A stretch of 30,458 nucleotides of DNA from a virus, in IMG/VR virus record IMGVR_UViG_3300047457_000932, positions 1 through 30,458 of that record. One strand, 5' to 3'. Position numbers and translations under genes: made by a program. The notes beneath the pieces were generated by a model. The model had not been told where the DNA came from. It worked only from the letters and a program-made list of their open reading frames with translations, and ran no database searches. Position 1 is the first letter of the stretch, and each line of letters opens with the position of its first letter. Below, in pieces: positions 1 through 5,026 of the stretch.

Positions 1-52
1 AGGAAATCATATAGAATCTAGAAATAGATTTTGTATGATTTATATCCATTTA

Positions 53-127
53 TACGCACTAGTTCGTAGATGCTTATACGCACTTTGGTGAATGAAACAT
101 AACCAAAATAATACGAACTAGTGCGTA
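53..127. repeat. 16-bp perfect inverted repeat with third half-site
   Basis: TACGCACTAGTTCGTA at 53-68 is repeated in exact inverse at 112-127, with a 43-bp spacer. The spacer has a third partial copy: TATACGCACT at 75-84 equals 51-60. The spacing is too long for a tight terminator hairpin. The arrangement (two direct half-sites and one inverted) is more like a protein-binding site, a replication or partition site, or a recombination site. Function unknown. Confidence 0.6.
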
Positions 128-264
128 AGGATTTTTCTCACCCCCAAGTTTTCAAATAAAACCACAATAGATTGTGTTCTAAAATCAGACCCCCAATCCC
201 TTGTGGTGAGCCGAAATCTAGCCTACCCCCTCCAAACCGCAAGGGGTTTTTTGGGATTTTTTTG

Positions 265-354
265 GGAAAAGTTGGGAGAAGTGTAAACCCTTGTCAAATA
301 AGGGGTTGGGTTTATGGGGCCCCCCGGGCTTGACGCAAGTCCTTTGTTTTCAAG
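265..354. repeat. GGGGCCCC intergenic repeat, copy 1 (double-armed)
   Basis: The core GGGGCCCC is at 316-323. The left arm has the family pattern (GAAAAGTTG-like, then GTGTAAACCCTTG). Unlike all other copies, the right side (329-354) carries a second arm in inverted orientation, containing TTGACGCAAGTCC and TTTTCAAG. It looks like two oppositely oriented copies joined at the palindromic core. Confidence 0.7.
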
Positions 355-374
355 CACTTACGCCACCGCGAGCC

Positions 375-1058
375 TCAATGCTGAATAAATCGAATAGGTT
401 GGGAAATATTCTTATTCCAACACAATCCACAATCTGCACAAGATTCAGTCTTTCCAAGCTGTTCGGGGCAAGTAATCGAATCTCCCTCTTCCTCGAAAAC
501 ATTAGCTGAATAGATACCATTCTCGGGGAAGGATTCATTGCTATTGGAGAATCGAATCAGACACCGATTTGGGAAAAGTCTATTAGCATGACTAATATCT
601 CGCCCAATATTGGTATCATACTTATGCGCCGTGTATCCCCAAACATAAAGATTAGGATACATAATCAAATGGCGAATCCAAAATTCTGTATATTCGACAG
701 AAAAGAAATCCCCAAGCACATGGAGACGAATAGCCACTTTCTGATAAGTAGCACACAGTCCATCAATCTCTTTTGCCAGTCTAGCCATCAATTCACTATT
801 AGGCATTGCCATACGGTGAGCGAATGGCATATTATTCCCATAGCACTTCTCCCACATCGCACAATAGGCGGGGCAAGTATTCCGCTCCTCCAGCGTCAAA
901 GTATAAATAATTGCACCCTTCCACGGGCCTTTCCTAATCTTCTTTCCCAGCTTCTTATTGGTACTAGGCTTCAGGACGCTATGAGTATAGTCCGAGCCCT
1001 TGAGGGATTGAAGATAGACCGTGCGCCCACTCTCGATTGCTTCGCTAGTCTTGCTCAT
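375..1058 (-). CDS. GP88-like cysteine-rich phage protein
   Basis: This 227-residue protein resembles a family of phage/proteobacterial proteins related to mycobacteriophage 'gene product 88', recognised by eye and not by search. The visible marks are a Cys cluster C62-x3-C66-x5-C72 followed by YGNN and HR, and a C-terminal cluster with four Cys ending in CGLCW. This suggests metal binding (zinc or an iron-sulfur cluster). The function is not known. The start at 1058 is set by a promoter whose -10 box (GATACT, 1065-1070) ends 6 nt before the ATG, so translation is probably leaderless; there is no SD. It is the last gene of its unit in the window, with repeat copy 2 upstream and copy 1 downstream. 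Confidence 0.75.
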   Translation of the reverse strand: MSKTSEAIESGRTVYLQSLKGSDYTHSVLKPSTNKKLGKKIRKGPWKGAIIYTLTLEERNTCPAYCAMWEKCYGNNMPFAHRMAMPNSELMARLAKEIDGLCATYQKVAIRLHVLGDFFSVEYTEFWIRHLIMYPNLYVWGYTAHKYDTNIGRDISHANRLFPNRCLIRFSNSNESFPENGIYSANVFEEEGDSITCPEQLGKTESCADCGLCWNKNISQPIRFIQH

Positions 1059-1064
1059 GCCCTA

Positions 1065-1093
1065 AGTATCGGCTATCCAACAAGAAAACACAA
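1065..1093 (-). promoter_or_regulatory. Leaderless-type promoter for the 1058 gene
   Basis: On the - strand it reads TTGTGT (1088-1093), 17 bp, GATACT (1065-1070), then 6 nt to the ATG at 1058. The expected transcription start falls on the A of the ATG. It shares boxes and spacing with the promoter at 4355-4383. Confidence 0.6.
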
Positions 1094-1104
1094 GAAAAAA
1101 ATGG

Positions 1105-1154
1105 GAAAAGTTGTAACCCCTTGCAAATAAAGGACTTGCGTCGAGTGGGGCCCC
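1105..1154 (-). repeat. GGGGCCCC intergenic repeat, copy 2
   Basis: The + strand has GAAAAGTTGTAACCCCTTG, then AAAGGACTTGCGTC, then the core GGGGCCCC at 1147-1154. It lies 89 bp upstream of the start of the 1058 gene and directly upstream of its promoter. Confidence 0.8.
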
Positions 1155-1183
1155 CGCGGATGCCATTTTGGCAGGAATAGTGC

Positions 1184-1241
1184 AAAAGAAAACCCCTAAT
1201 ATTCGAACGAGCCCCATCTAGACTTGCGCGAATATTAGGGG
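1184..1241 (-). terminator. Intrinsic terminator after the DUF932 gene
   Basis: On the - strand a 13-bp perfect stem (1193-1205 with 1229-1241, CCCCTAATATTCG/CGAATATTAGGGG) is followed by TTTTCTTTT. It ends the unit of the 1275-2069 gene. Confidence 0.85.
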
Positions 1242-1243
1242 AA

Positions 1244-1269
1244 GGGGAGGGCCAACGACAACCCTCCCC
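1244..1269 (-). terminator. Second GC-rich hairpin after the DUF932 gene
   Basis: An 8-bp perfect stem GGGGAGGG/CCCTCCCC (1244-1251 / 1262-1269) lies between the stop codon and the main terminator. It has no U-tract of its own. It may be part of a double terminator or protect the mRNA 3' end. Confidence 0.5.
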
Positions 1270-1274
1270 CAGTT

Positions 1275-2069
1275 TCACTTCACCGAATATTCGGTGAAAG
1301 TGGCCTCGGCCAGAGCCCAAAGCTCTTGATTGATTCGCAGATTCTCGCGGATGTTGTTGACCGTGCGCGTCTTACGCTTGCTGCGATCATATCCACCGCG
1401 CAGGATGTTTTCTTGGGCGACATTGAAAGTAGTCCAGAGATCGTTTCCGCTGTCTGCCGTGCGGACAGGTTGGAGAATGTGGACGGAATCAGGAATGATA
1501 TCTTCCGGCTTGTTCCAGCGAATGCGTGCCGCCTTAGTTGCGAATGCGTTACGCTGTTCGGAATCGAGGGGCAATTGCGCCCATGCGGTCACCTTCCCGC
1601 TCATGCCTTCCATCGAATCGGTGAGTTGGGAGATGTGGGATTGCGCGTCTTCAATCGAAAACTTAGTGTGCCGCTGCCGGAACTCACCAACCGAACCCCG
1701 CGAGACGATCAGGCCATTGGTGCAGATGAGAGCGTAGAGGCCCGCAAACACCGAAATGGGGCTAGTGCCGTTGTGGGAGTTGATGATATGCAGCCGAGGG
1801 TAAATCAGGCCGCTACGGGGATCCTGAATGGCCGTCTGGATGCGCGCTTGGAACACAAGCTGGTGAAGCCCGAAGTCCCTAGACCGTTGGACGCGAGCCT
1901 TGGGAACCTTGGCCTCCACAACGCCCCAGCCCTTAGCGTCCATGGCTTCAATGATCGTGCGAGTCGGGATGAAGGAATAACGCTCCGAGCGGTGGCCGTC
2001 ATGCGACTCGGCAATGGCAGACGGGACGGTACGGGCGATCTGTTCGAAAGTGAGGAATGTGGTGCTCAT
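1275..2069 (-). CDS. DUF932 family phage/plasmid-related protein
   Basis: This 264-residue protein looks like the DUF932 (PF06067) family of phage- and plasmid-borne proteins. Recognisable parts are SERYSFIPT near residue 29, the central HIINSHNGTSP segment, and FAGLYALICTNGLIVS in the middle. The family is common on mobile elements; its role is unsettled, and links to DNA metabolism have been proposed. A longer frame reaches 2189, but the first 40 codons run through the promoter and repeat copy 3. The -10 box TATAAT at 2076-2081 ends 6 nt before the ATG at 2069, so I choose that start and expect a leaderless mRNA. Two terminator hairpins follow the stop. Confidence 0.8.
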   Translation of the reverse strand: MSTTFLTFEQIARTVPSAIAESHDGHRSERYSFIPTRTIIEAMDAKGWGVVEAKVPKARVQRSRDFGLHQLVFQARIQTAIQDPRSGLIYPRLHIINSHNGTSPISVFAGLYALICTNGLIVSRGSVGEFRQRHTKFSIEDAQSHISQLTDSMEGMSGKVTAWAQLPLDSEQRNAFATKAARIRWNKPEDIIPDSVHILQPVRTADSGNDLWTTFNVAQENILRGGYDRSKRKTRTVNNIRENLRINQELWALAEATFTEYSVK

Positions 2070-2075
2070 GCCCCT

Positions 2076-2103
2076 ATTATACGCCGCAAAGCTCGAAATG
2101 CAA
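2076..2103 (-). promoter_or_regulatory. Leaderless-type promoter for the DUF932 gene
   Basis: On the - strand it reads TTGCAT (2098-2103), 16 bp, TATAAT (2076-2081), AGGGGC, ATG. The transcription start should coincide with the ATG. It is nearly identical to the promoter at 3878-3905. Confidence 0.75.
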
Positions 2104-2132
2104 CACCAAAAAGTGAAAAAAGGAGAAAGTTT

Positions 2133-2187
2133 GCGAAAGTTGTAACCCCTTGCAAACAAAGGACTTGCGTCAAGCGCGGGGGGCCCC
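2133..2187 (-). repeat. GGGGCCCC intergenic repeat, copy 3
   Basis: The + strand has AAAGTTGTAACCCCTTG, AAAGGACTTGCGTCAAG and then GGGGGGCCCC, with the core at 2180-2187. It lies 111 bp upstream of the DUF932 start. On the - strand the arm contains the small hairpin CTTG-ACG-CAAG. Confidence 0.8.
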
Positions 2188-2206
2188 AAAAGAAAAATAT
2201 GTGCAT

Positions 2207-2238
2207 AAAAAAACCCACCTAGTAGCTACTTAGGTGGG
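2207..2238 (-). terminator. Intrinsic terminator after the structured RNA
   Basis: On the - strand an 8-bp stem CCCACCTA/TAGGTGGG (2214-2221 / 2231-2238), with GTAGCTAC inside the loop, is followed by seven T residues (2207-2213). It closes the transcript that carries the 2430-2657 gene and the structured region 2239-2429. Confidence 0.85.
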
Positions 2239-2429
2239 CCGAAAACTTGCGGGGGTGATCTTTCCCCGATTATTTTCTAACTTTTACGAAGGTTTACTCC
2301 GTTTCGCGTCCTAGCATAAGTGGCTGGCTCTGGTTAGGTCAAACAGTTTCCCGGGGTAACTGGGCCTAACTGATCGCGGGTGCTTTATCTACGGAGAGGC
2401 AGGGGTCTCTGTCAATCGGTAAAAGTGTT
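2239..2429 (-). ncRNA. Candidate structured RNA 1
   Basis: About 190 nt with no credible gene separate a stop codon from an intrinsic terminator. Nested complementary segments are visible: 2297-2302 CTCCGT with 2391-2396 ACGGAG, 2305-2308 with 2375-2378 (CGCG), 2333-2338 GTTAGG with 2365-2370 CCTAAC, and 2344-2348 CAGTT with 2358-2362 AACTG. They form one long coaxial arm. A further CGGGG/CCCCG hairpin lies nearer the terminator. It could be a stable ncRNA processed from the mRNA 3' end or a structured 3' UTR. I do not recognise a known RNA family. The strand is inferred from the terminator and the flanking genes. Confidence 0.5.
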
Positions 2430-2657
2430 TCAAAGATCGTAGAATCGTCCGTCGAACTTGTTGGAGTTGAGCCACTCCTCGACCTCATCGCGGAACTTTC
2501 GACGGTCGAGCGCAACTCGCATCTCCCAGTCCTTACGGTGAGCTTCCATCTCGGCCTCGCTCATCTCAGCTTGAAGGGGCGACTGCTCCCAAGCTTGGAT
2601 GCGCTCTTCGGGTTGAACTTGGCAGTCCATCGGGTCGTGGTAGTCGTTGTTGCTCAT
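2430..2657 (-). CDS. Small acidic hypothetical protein (75 aa)
   Basis: I do not recognise this gene. It encodes a soluble, strongly helical 75-residue protein rich in Glu, Arg and Trp (QAEMSEAEMEAHRKDWEMR), probably a short coiled coil. The start at 2657 is fixed by the promoter: TATAAT at 2664-2669 ends 6 nt before the ATG, and no SD is present. The upstream in-frame ATG at 2672 would overlap the -10 box, so I reject it. It is the first and only gene of its unit; the candidate structured RNA and its terminator follow. Confidence 0.7.
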   Translation of the reverse strand: MSNNDYHDPMDCQVQPEERIQAWEQSPLQAEMSEAEMEAHRKDWEMRVALDRRKFRDEVEEWLNSNKFDGRFYDL

Positions 2658-2663
2658 GCCCCT

Positions 2664-2691
2664 ATTATACACCCTAGGGAGGCTTAGTCAA
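2664..2691 (-). promoter_or_regulatory. Leaderless-type promoter for the 2657 gene
   Basis: On the - strand it reads TTGACT (2686-2691), 16 bp, TATAAT (2664-2669), AGGGGC, ATG. This is close to the sigma70 consensus, with +1 predicted at the ATG. Confidence 0.75.
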
Positions 2692-2711
2692 CAGGGAAAA
2701 ACGGAAAACTT

Positions 2712-2766
2712 GAAAAAGTTGTAACCCCTTGAAAACAAAGGACTTGCGTCAAGTGCGGGGGGCCCC
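2712..2766 (-). repeat. GGGGCCCC intergenic repeat, copy 4
   Basis: The + strand has AAAAAGTTGTAACCCCTTG, AAAGGACTTGCGTCAAG and then GCGGGGGGCCCC, with the core at 2759-2766. It lies 102 bp upstream of the 2657 start. A TGTTAC/GTAACA hairpin adjoins it at 2768-2785. Confidence 0.8.
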
Positions 2767-2767
2767 A

Positions 2768-2785
2768 TGTTACCTTTTCGTAACA
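2768..2785 (-). other. Hairpin adjoining repeat copy 4
   Basis: A 6-bp perfect stem TGTTAC/GTAACA has a hexamer loop and lies between the stop of the 2808-3038 gene and the GGGGCCCC core. The same hairpin, extended to 7 bp, adjoins copy 7 (5631-5650), and half of it is left at copy 5. It may be a terminator lacking a U-tract or part of a mobile cassette. Confidence 0.55.
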
Positions 2786-2807
2786 CAGAGCCCCAATCAT
2801 TCATTTT

Positions 2808-3038
2808 CTATTCGGGATTGACTACGAATCCGTCCTTGTCCAATTGAATTTCATCGTCATCAATAATATCTGCGAGTTTGTGGGGATTGCACCCACAATA
2901 ATATTCGTCTTCCATAACAAAAACGAACTTTCTGGACTTGTCCTTCAATTGCTCTCGGACACCGAGATTAGGATCGACCCAGAAGCTCACACGCGCCTTG
3001 ATGTTTTCGTCAGATTTGCAATTAGCACACCGAATCAC
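2808..3038 (-). CDS. Small zinc-ribbon-like hypothetical protein (76 aa)
   Basis: This 76-residue protein carries two Cys pairs, CANC near residues 4-7 and YYCGC in the middle, which would suit a small zinc ribbon; the C-terminus is acidic. It starts with GTG at 3038, which overlaps the TGA of the upstream gene (GTGA). A GGAGG SD lies 8 nt upstream, so translation is coupled to the preceding gene. It is the last gene of the 3609-2808 unit. The function is unknown. A zinc-binding nucleic-acid or protein adaptor is one possibility. Confidence 0.7.
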   Translation of the reverse strand: MIRCANCKSDENIKARVSFWVDPNLGVREQLKDKSRKFVFVMEDEYYCGCNPHKLADIIDDDEIQLDKDGFVVNPE

Positions 3039-3313
3039 GCTTCTTCCTCCATTTCATTCCAAAGAGAATCGAAACATTCACCACAGGTGCGGGAGATCAG
3101 AAACTCCCGCGAGTCTGAATCCATGTCGGGGAAGATTTCTTGAATCAGGTTTTCCCCCTTAACCCATTGCCGGAATTGCTCAAGATTCATAGACACGACT
3201 TGGAATCCTTGGCACATTTTACAGTATCCACCAACCTCTGCCGAGGTTTGATAGGTTCCTTCCACGAATGAGCCACAGATTGACACTTCCAGACCTTCAA
3301 GCCGATTGATCAT
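3035..3313 (-). CDS. Cys-pair hypothetical protein (92 aa)
   Basis: This unrecognised 92-residue protein has two CxxC pairs (CKMC near residue 32 and CGEC near 78), consistent with a zinc-binding knuckle. It has an acidic tail. A longer frame starts at 3355, but the ATG at 3313 has a GGAGG SD 8 nt upstream and lies just past the stop of the preceding gene (3316), so I use it. It overlaps the next gene by a GTGA motif. The two neighbouring zinc-knuckle proteins may act together. Confidence 0.7.
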   Translation of the reverse strand: MINRLEGLEVSICGSFVEGTYQTSAEVGGYCKMCQGFQVVSMNLEQFRQWVKGENLIQEIFPDMDSDSREFLISRTCGECFDSLWNEMEEEA

Positions 3314-3315
3314 GA

Positions 3316-3609
3316 TTACTTTCCTCCGTTTACGATCTTGTACGCTTCGGTGCATCCCAAGTGCTTACCGTTTGAAAGAAGCGGAAGCGCACGCCGAGAG
3401 GCCACATAAGCATCCCGTGCAGCTTCCATTTCTTGCTTAGTAGCCTTGCCCATGCGCCACTTACCGTACACCGAATGGAAGTTTCGAGCGTGGACTAGGC
3501 TAGCATCTTGCAGCACGGCCCATTCGTTAGCTTGTTCGGAGTACATGGCGGGAAGGTGAAGGGTGACAGGCTTAGGCTTGCGGAACAGGGTGAGAAGTTT
3601 TTGAATCAT
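3316..3609 (-). CDS. Small hypothetical protein (97 aa)
   Basis: I do not recognise this basic 97-residue protein. It has a Lys/Arg-rich N-terminus (MIQKLLTLFRKPKP) and a helical middle with KQEMEAARDAYVASRR. The start at 3609 is placed by a promoter whose -10 box TACAAT (3616-3621) ends 6 nt before the ATG; there is no SD. The frame extends to 3831, but that part is antisense-like sequence over the next gene and its promoter. It heads a three-gene unit (3609 to 2808) whose downstream members have strong SDs. Confidence 0.7.
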   Translation of the reverse strand: MIQKLLTLFRKPKPVTLHLPAMYSEQANEWAVLQDASLVHARNFHSVYGKWRMGKATKQEMEAARDAYVASRRALPLLSNGKHLGCTEAYKIVNGGK

Positions 3610-3615
3610 GGGTGT

Positions 3616-3644
3616 ATTGTACCTTTCGAGAGAGGGTCTGTCAA
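3616..3644 (-). promoter_or_regulatory. Leaderless-type promoter for the 3609 gene
   Basis: On the - strand it reads TTGACA (3639-3644), 17 bp, TACAAT (3616-3621), ACACCC, ATG. The consensus -35 box overlaps the stop codon of the upstream gene. No GGGGCCCC repeat accompanies this promoter. Confidence 0.75.
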
Positions 3645-3871
3645 GAGCGTTGGTTGAGAACCGACTCCCGCAGGGCAGTAGTTTTGATTTCGGGAACCTT
3701 TTCGTCCCCATAGAGGGTGACGGTGAGAAGCGTGATGCCTTGCTCGTTCTGGAAGTTGAAGCGAGTGCAGATCCAGAAAGTGCCATCGGCGTTGTCGTGC
3801 TTGATGTCCTCGCGGGAGATGCGGTTGACATAGGAGAGGGTCAGATTGGGGAAGCCGTTGTTGTTGCTCAT
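3641..3871 (-). CDS. Small hypothetical protein (76 aa)
   Basis: This unrecognised 76-residue protein is predicted to be mainly beta: alternating strands around GTFWICTRFNFQNEQG and ITLLTVTLYGDEKVPEIKTT. The start at 3871 follows TATAAT (3878-3883) by 6 nt, so it is a leaderless candidate. It begins MSNNNG, like the 2657 gene (MSNNDY). The two share the first bases of the coding region together with the promoter, which suggests the cassette includes the initiation region. The stop overlaps the -35 box of the next promoter. Confidence 0.7.
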   Translation of the reverse strand: MSNNNGFPNLTLSYVNRISREDIKHDNADGTFWICTRFNFQNEQGITLLTVTLYGDEKVPEIKTTALRESVLNQRS

Positions 3872-3877
3872 GCCCCT

Positions 3878-3905
3878 ATTATACACCGTAAAGCTCGGAA
3901 TGCAA
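3878..3905 (-). promoter_or_regulatory. Leaderless-type promoter for the 3871 gene
   Basis: On the - strand it reads TTGCAT (3900-3905), 16 bp, TATAAT (3878-3883), AGGGGC, ATG. Apart from a few bases it duplicates the DUF932 promoter, including the spacer and the run of purines upstream. Confidence 0.75.
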
Positions 3906-3934
3906 GACCAAAAAGTGAAAAAAGGAGAAAAATC

Positions 3935-3989
3935 AAAAAAGTTGTAAACCCTTGTCAATAAAGGACTTGCGCGTGTCGCGGGGGGCCCC
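3935..3989 (-). repeat. GGGGCCCC intergenic repeat, copy 5
   Basis: The + strand has AAAAGTTGTAAACCCTTG, AAAGGACTTGCGCG and then GCGGGGGGCCCC, with the core at 3982-3989. It lies 111 bp upstream of the 3871 start. It is followed by CATGTTACC, half of the hairpin seen at copies 4 and 7. Confidence 0.8.
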
Positions 3990-4004
3990 ATGTTACCTTG
4001 TGGG

Positions 4005-4094
4005 CTACTCACTTCTTCGGACATAGGCTCCGCTGCACTTGCACTTGCAGGGCGTTTCCACGATCCCGAACGGGTAGTGTGCATTGTCCTTCAT
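4005..4094 (-). CDS. Cys-rich 29-residue microprotein
   Basis: This short gene is supported by context. Its ATG overlaps the TGA of the upstream gene (ATGA), and a GGAGG SD lies 7 nt upstream. The product is 29 residues, with a CKCKC cluster in the middle and a basic end (YVRRSE). It could bind a metal. No homologue is recognised. The stop lies 15 bp before repeat copy 5, so the gene fits exactly between the neighbour's stop and the cassette boundary. Confidence 0.55.
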   Translation of the reverse strand: MKDNAHYPFGIVETPCKCKCSGAYVRRSE

Positions 4095-4348
4095 TTCACT
4101 TCCTCCAAGTGGTACAAGATTCTGGCAAGAAAAAAGTCTTCAGCCAGCTTCTTAGCTTTTTCTACAGTTTTGGCCTCATCAATATATTCCACCTCGCCGC
4201 CGTCCTTATACTCTAGAACTTCTACACGGATGGGATTATCCACGGGGCCGTACACTTGCAGGAAAATATCCGTCCTAACTAGCCTCTGATTGCTTAGGTG
4301 ATCCACTTCCCAAATGAGAGGCTTGATACGATAGCAGGTGTTTTCCAT
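4091..4348 (-). CDS. Small hypothetical protein (85 aa)
   Basis: I do not recognise this 85-residue acidic alpha/beta protein (beta-rich start, then a helix EAKTVEKAKKLAEDFFLARILYH). The start at 4348 follows GATAAT (4355-4360) by 6 nt, with no SD, so it is leaderless. The frame continues to 4450 through the promoter and repeat copy 6; that part is not coding. It heads a two-gene unit with the 29-residue microprotein. Confidence 0.7.
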   Translation of the reverse strand: MENTCYRIKPLIWEVDHLSNQRLVRTDIFLQVYGPVDNPIRVEVLEYKDGGEVEYIDEAKTVEKAKKLAEDFFLARILYHLEEVK

Positions 4349-4354
4349 ATACTT

Positions 4355-4383
4355 ATTATCGGCTATTGGAGCGCGAAACACAA
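4355..4383 (-). promoter_or_regulatory. Leaderless-type promoter for the 4348 gene
   Basis: On the - strand it reads TTGTGT (4378-4383), 17 bp, GATAAT (4355-4360), AAGTAT, ATG. The sequence around it (ATAGCCGATA) matches the promoter at 1065-1093. Confidence 0.65.
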
Positions 4384-4394
4384 GAAGAAAATCA

Positions 4395-4448
4395 GAAAAG
4401 TTGTAAACCCCTATAAATAAAGGACTTGCGTGTGTCGTGGGGGGCCCC
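4395..4448 (-). repeat. GGGGCCCC intergenic repeat, copy 6
   Basis: The + strand has GAAAAGTTGTAAACCCC, AAAGGACTTGCGTG and then GGGGGGCCCC, with the core at 4441-4448. It lies 93 bp upstream of the 4348 start. Confidence 0.8.
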
Positions 4449-4453
4449 ATAAC

Positions 4454-4503
4454 AATACCTTAGCAATTCTGCATTTCTAAGGTATTGCTAAGATATTAGC
4501 AAT
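4454..4503 (-). promoter_or_regulatory. Pair of mutually exclusive hairpins
   Basis: AATACCTTAG (4454-4463) pairs with CTAAGGTATT (4477-4486), 10 bp. The overlapping segment ATTGCTAA (4484-4491) pairs instead with TTAGCAAT (4496-4503), 8 bp with a 4-nt loop. TTAGCAAT also occurs at 4460-4467. The two folds cannot both form fully, which is attenuator-like architecture. It lies just downstream of the terminator of structured RNA 2. Confidence 0.45.
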
Positions 4504-4509
4504 CCTAAT

Positions 4510-4542
4510 AAAAAAAGCTCGAAAGGAGATAGCCCTTTCAAG
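4510..4542 (-). terminator. Intrinsic terminator of structured RNA 2
   Basis: On the - strand CTTGAAAGG pairs with CCTTTCGAG (4534-4542 / 4518-4526, one G-T pair), followed by seven T residues (4510-4516). The G-T pair would be A-C on the + strand, so this fold favours leftward transcription. Confidence 0.8.
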
Positions 4543-4710
4543 TAAAACATCCAGCTACCGATGTTTTCATAATGTCCTCGGGAGCGTCTCCCCTTCAATC
4601 AAGTTGGTTTAGGAGTAATAGGCAGATAACCAGTCTAACTATTGCTCCATCTTGATAACGGTACGCGACTAATAGTCGCCGCTTCCAGCCTAAACCCTAT
4701 TTATACTCGC
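4543..4710 (-). ncRNA. Candidate structured RNA 2 with possible pseudoknot
   Basis: About 170 nt lie between the last gene of the 5521-4728 operon and an intrinsic terminator, with no gene visible. Complementary segments: CCTAAACC 4689-4696 with GGTTTAGG 4606-4613; hairpin GCGACT/AGTCGC 4665-4679; AATAG 4617-4621 with CTATT 4639-4643; GGGAG/CTCCC 4580-4592; AAAACATC/GATGTTTT 4544-4567. CTTGAT 4651-4656 can also pair with ATCAAG 4598-4603, crossing the first helix to give a pseudoknot. A late-promoter-like TATAAATA (- strand, about 4698-4705) sits at its 5' edge, so it may have its own promoter. I recognise no known family (not tmRNA, not RNase P RNA). Confidence 0.55.
4698..4705 (-). promoter_or_regulatory. 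TATAAATA late-promoter-like box
   Basis: TATAAATAGGG reads leftward directly before the GGTTTAGG stem of structured RNA 2. TATAAATA is the T4 late promoter consensus. In an AT-rich phage this can occur by chance, but its position at the RNA's 5' edge is suggestive. Confidence 0.35.
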
Positions 4711-4727
4711 TGGAACGAGTTTCTTTT

Positions 4728-4862
4728 TTACTTTTCCTCCACGATCTTAGGTTCGAAGGCGTGATCTCTAGGCCCCCACTTATGCACGCTACCATAGAAA
4801 CTATAGGTGGGCTTTCCTGCGGTATCTTCTCCGCAAATGGCACATACAATCTTCGTTTTCAT
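4728..4862 (-). CDS. Zinc-knuckle microprotein (44 aa)
   Basis: This 44-residue protein starts MKTKIVCAICGEDT, a CxxC knuckle followed by a Tyr/Trp-rich middle (TYSFYGSVHKWGPRDHA). The ATG overlaps the TGA of the previous gene (ATGA); the junction reads GAAACAATGAAA, as in the two junctions upstream. It is the last gene of a four-gene operon (5521-4728). An ACTCG/CGAGT hairpin lies right after the stop; read on the + strand it is followed by a T-rich run and could stop rightward transcription. Function unknown. Confidence 0.65.
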   Translation of the reverse strand: MKTKIVCAICGEDTAGKPTYSFYGSVHKWGPRDHAFEPKIVEEK

Positions 4863-5026
4863 TGTTTCAACTCGAACTCCCGGATAATAGTCTTTGTTTT
4901 TTTGAACGATTTTTTCTCATTTTGAGCCGCTTCTATTGTTGCACAGATTTTCTCCAAAAACTCTATCTCGTAGCTCACATACTCATTACCTACGATTTTG
5001 ATGCTTAGTAGTGCGTAAACTTTCAT
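4859..5026 (-). CDS. MKVY-type small hypothetical protein (55 aa)
   Basis: This 55-residue protein begins MKVYALLSIKIVGNEYV and ends with a basic helix and EFELKQ. It resembles its upstream neighbour in its first residues (MKVY), its start region and its final LKQ/VKQ. The two may be diverged duplicates of a small phage family in which a beta hairpin is followed by a helix. It overlaps both neighbours by ATGA, so the three genes are translationally coupled. Function unknown. Confidence 0.6.
   Translation of the reverse strand: MKVYALLSIKIVGNEYVSYEIEFLEKICATIEAAQNEKKSFKKTKTIIREFELKQ

Larger units (their letters stand above)
1..374. other. Non-coding left edge with inverted repeat and repeat copy
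   Basis: I see no convincing gene here. The stretch holds a perfect 16-bp inverted repeat (53-68 / 112-127), a small hairpin CACAAT-AG-ATTGTG around 160-175, a possible rightward terminator near 222-247 (CCCCT/AGGGG stem, then TTTTTT) and the first GGGGCCCC repeat copy at 265-354. The 72-codon rightward reading frame that crosses 291-509 is antisense to the gene at 375-1058 and runs through the repeat, so I do not call it. Confidence 0.6.

Noticed and set aside
588-1130. 180-codon rightward frame over the GP88-like gene
   Set aside because: It is antisense to a well-supported gene, has no SD or promoter, and the frame runs into repeat copy 2.
1326-2222. 298-codon rightward reading frame
   Set aside because: It lies antisense to the DUF932 gene and extends through promoter, repeat and terminator. 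Its composition is that of a shadow frame, and there is no SD or promoter.
4543-4710. Structured RNA 2 as tmRNA, RNase P RNA or a group I intron
   Set aside because: It has no tRNA-like end or tag frame, none of the conserved RNase P core sequences I know, and no P/Q/R/S intron elements; no interrupted gene flanks it.
4728-4862. TTCGAA-type sequence near 4750 as a tRNA T-loop
   Set aside because: No acceptor stem, anticodon arm or CCA fits. It lies inside a supported microprotein gene. No tRNA is seen anywhere in the window.
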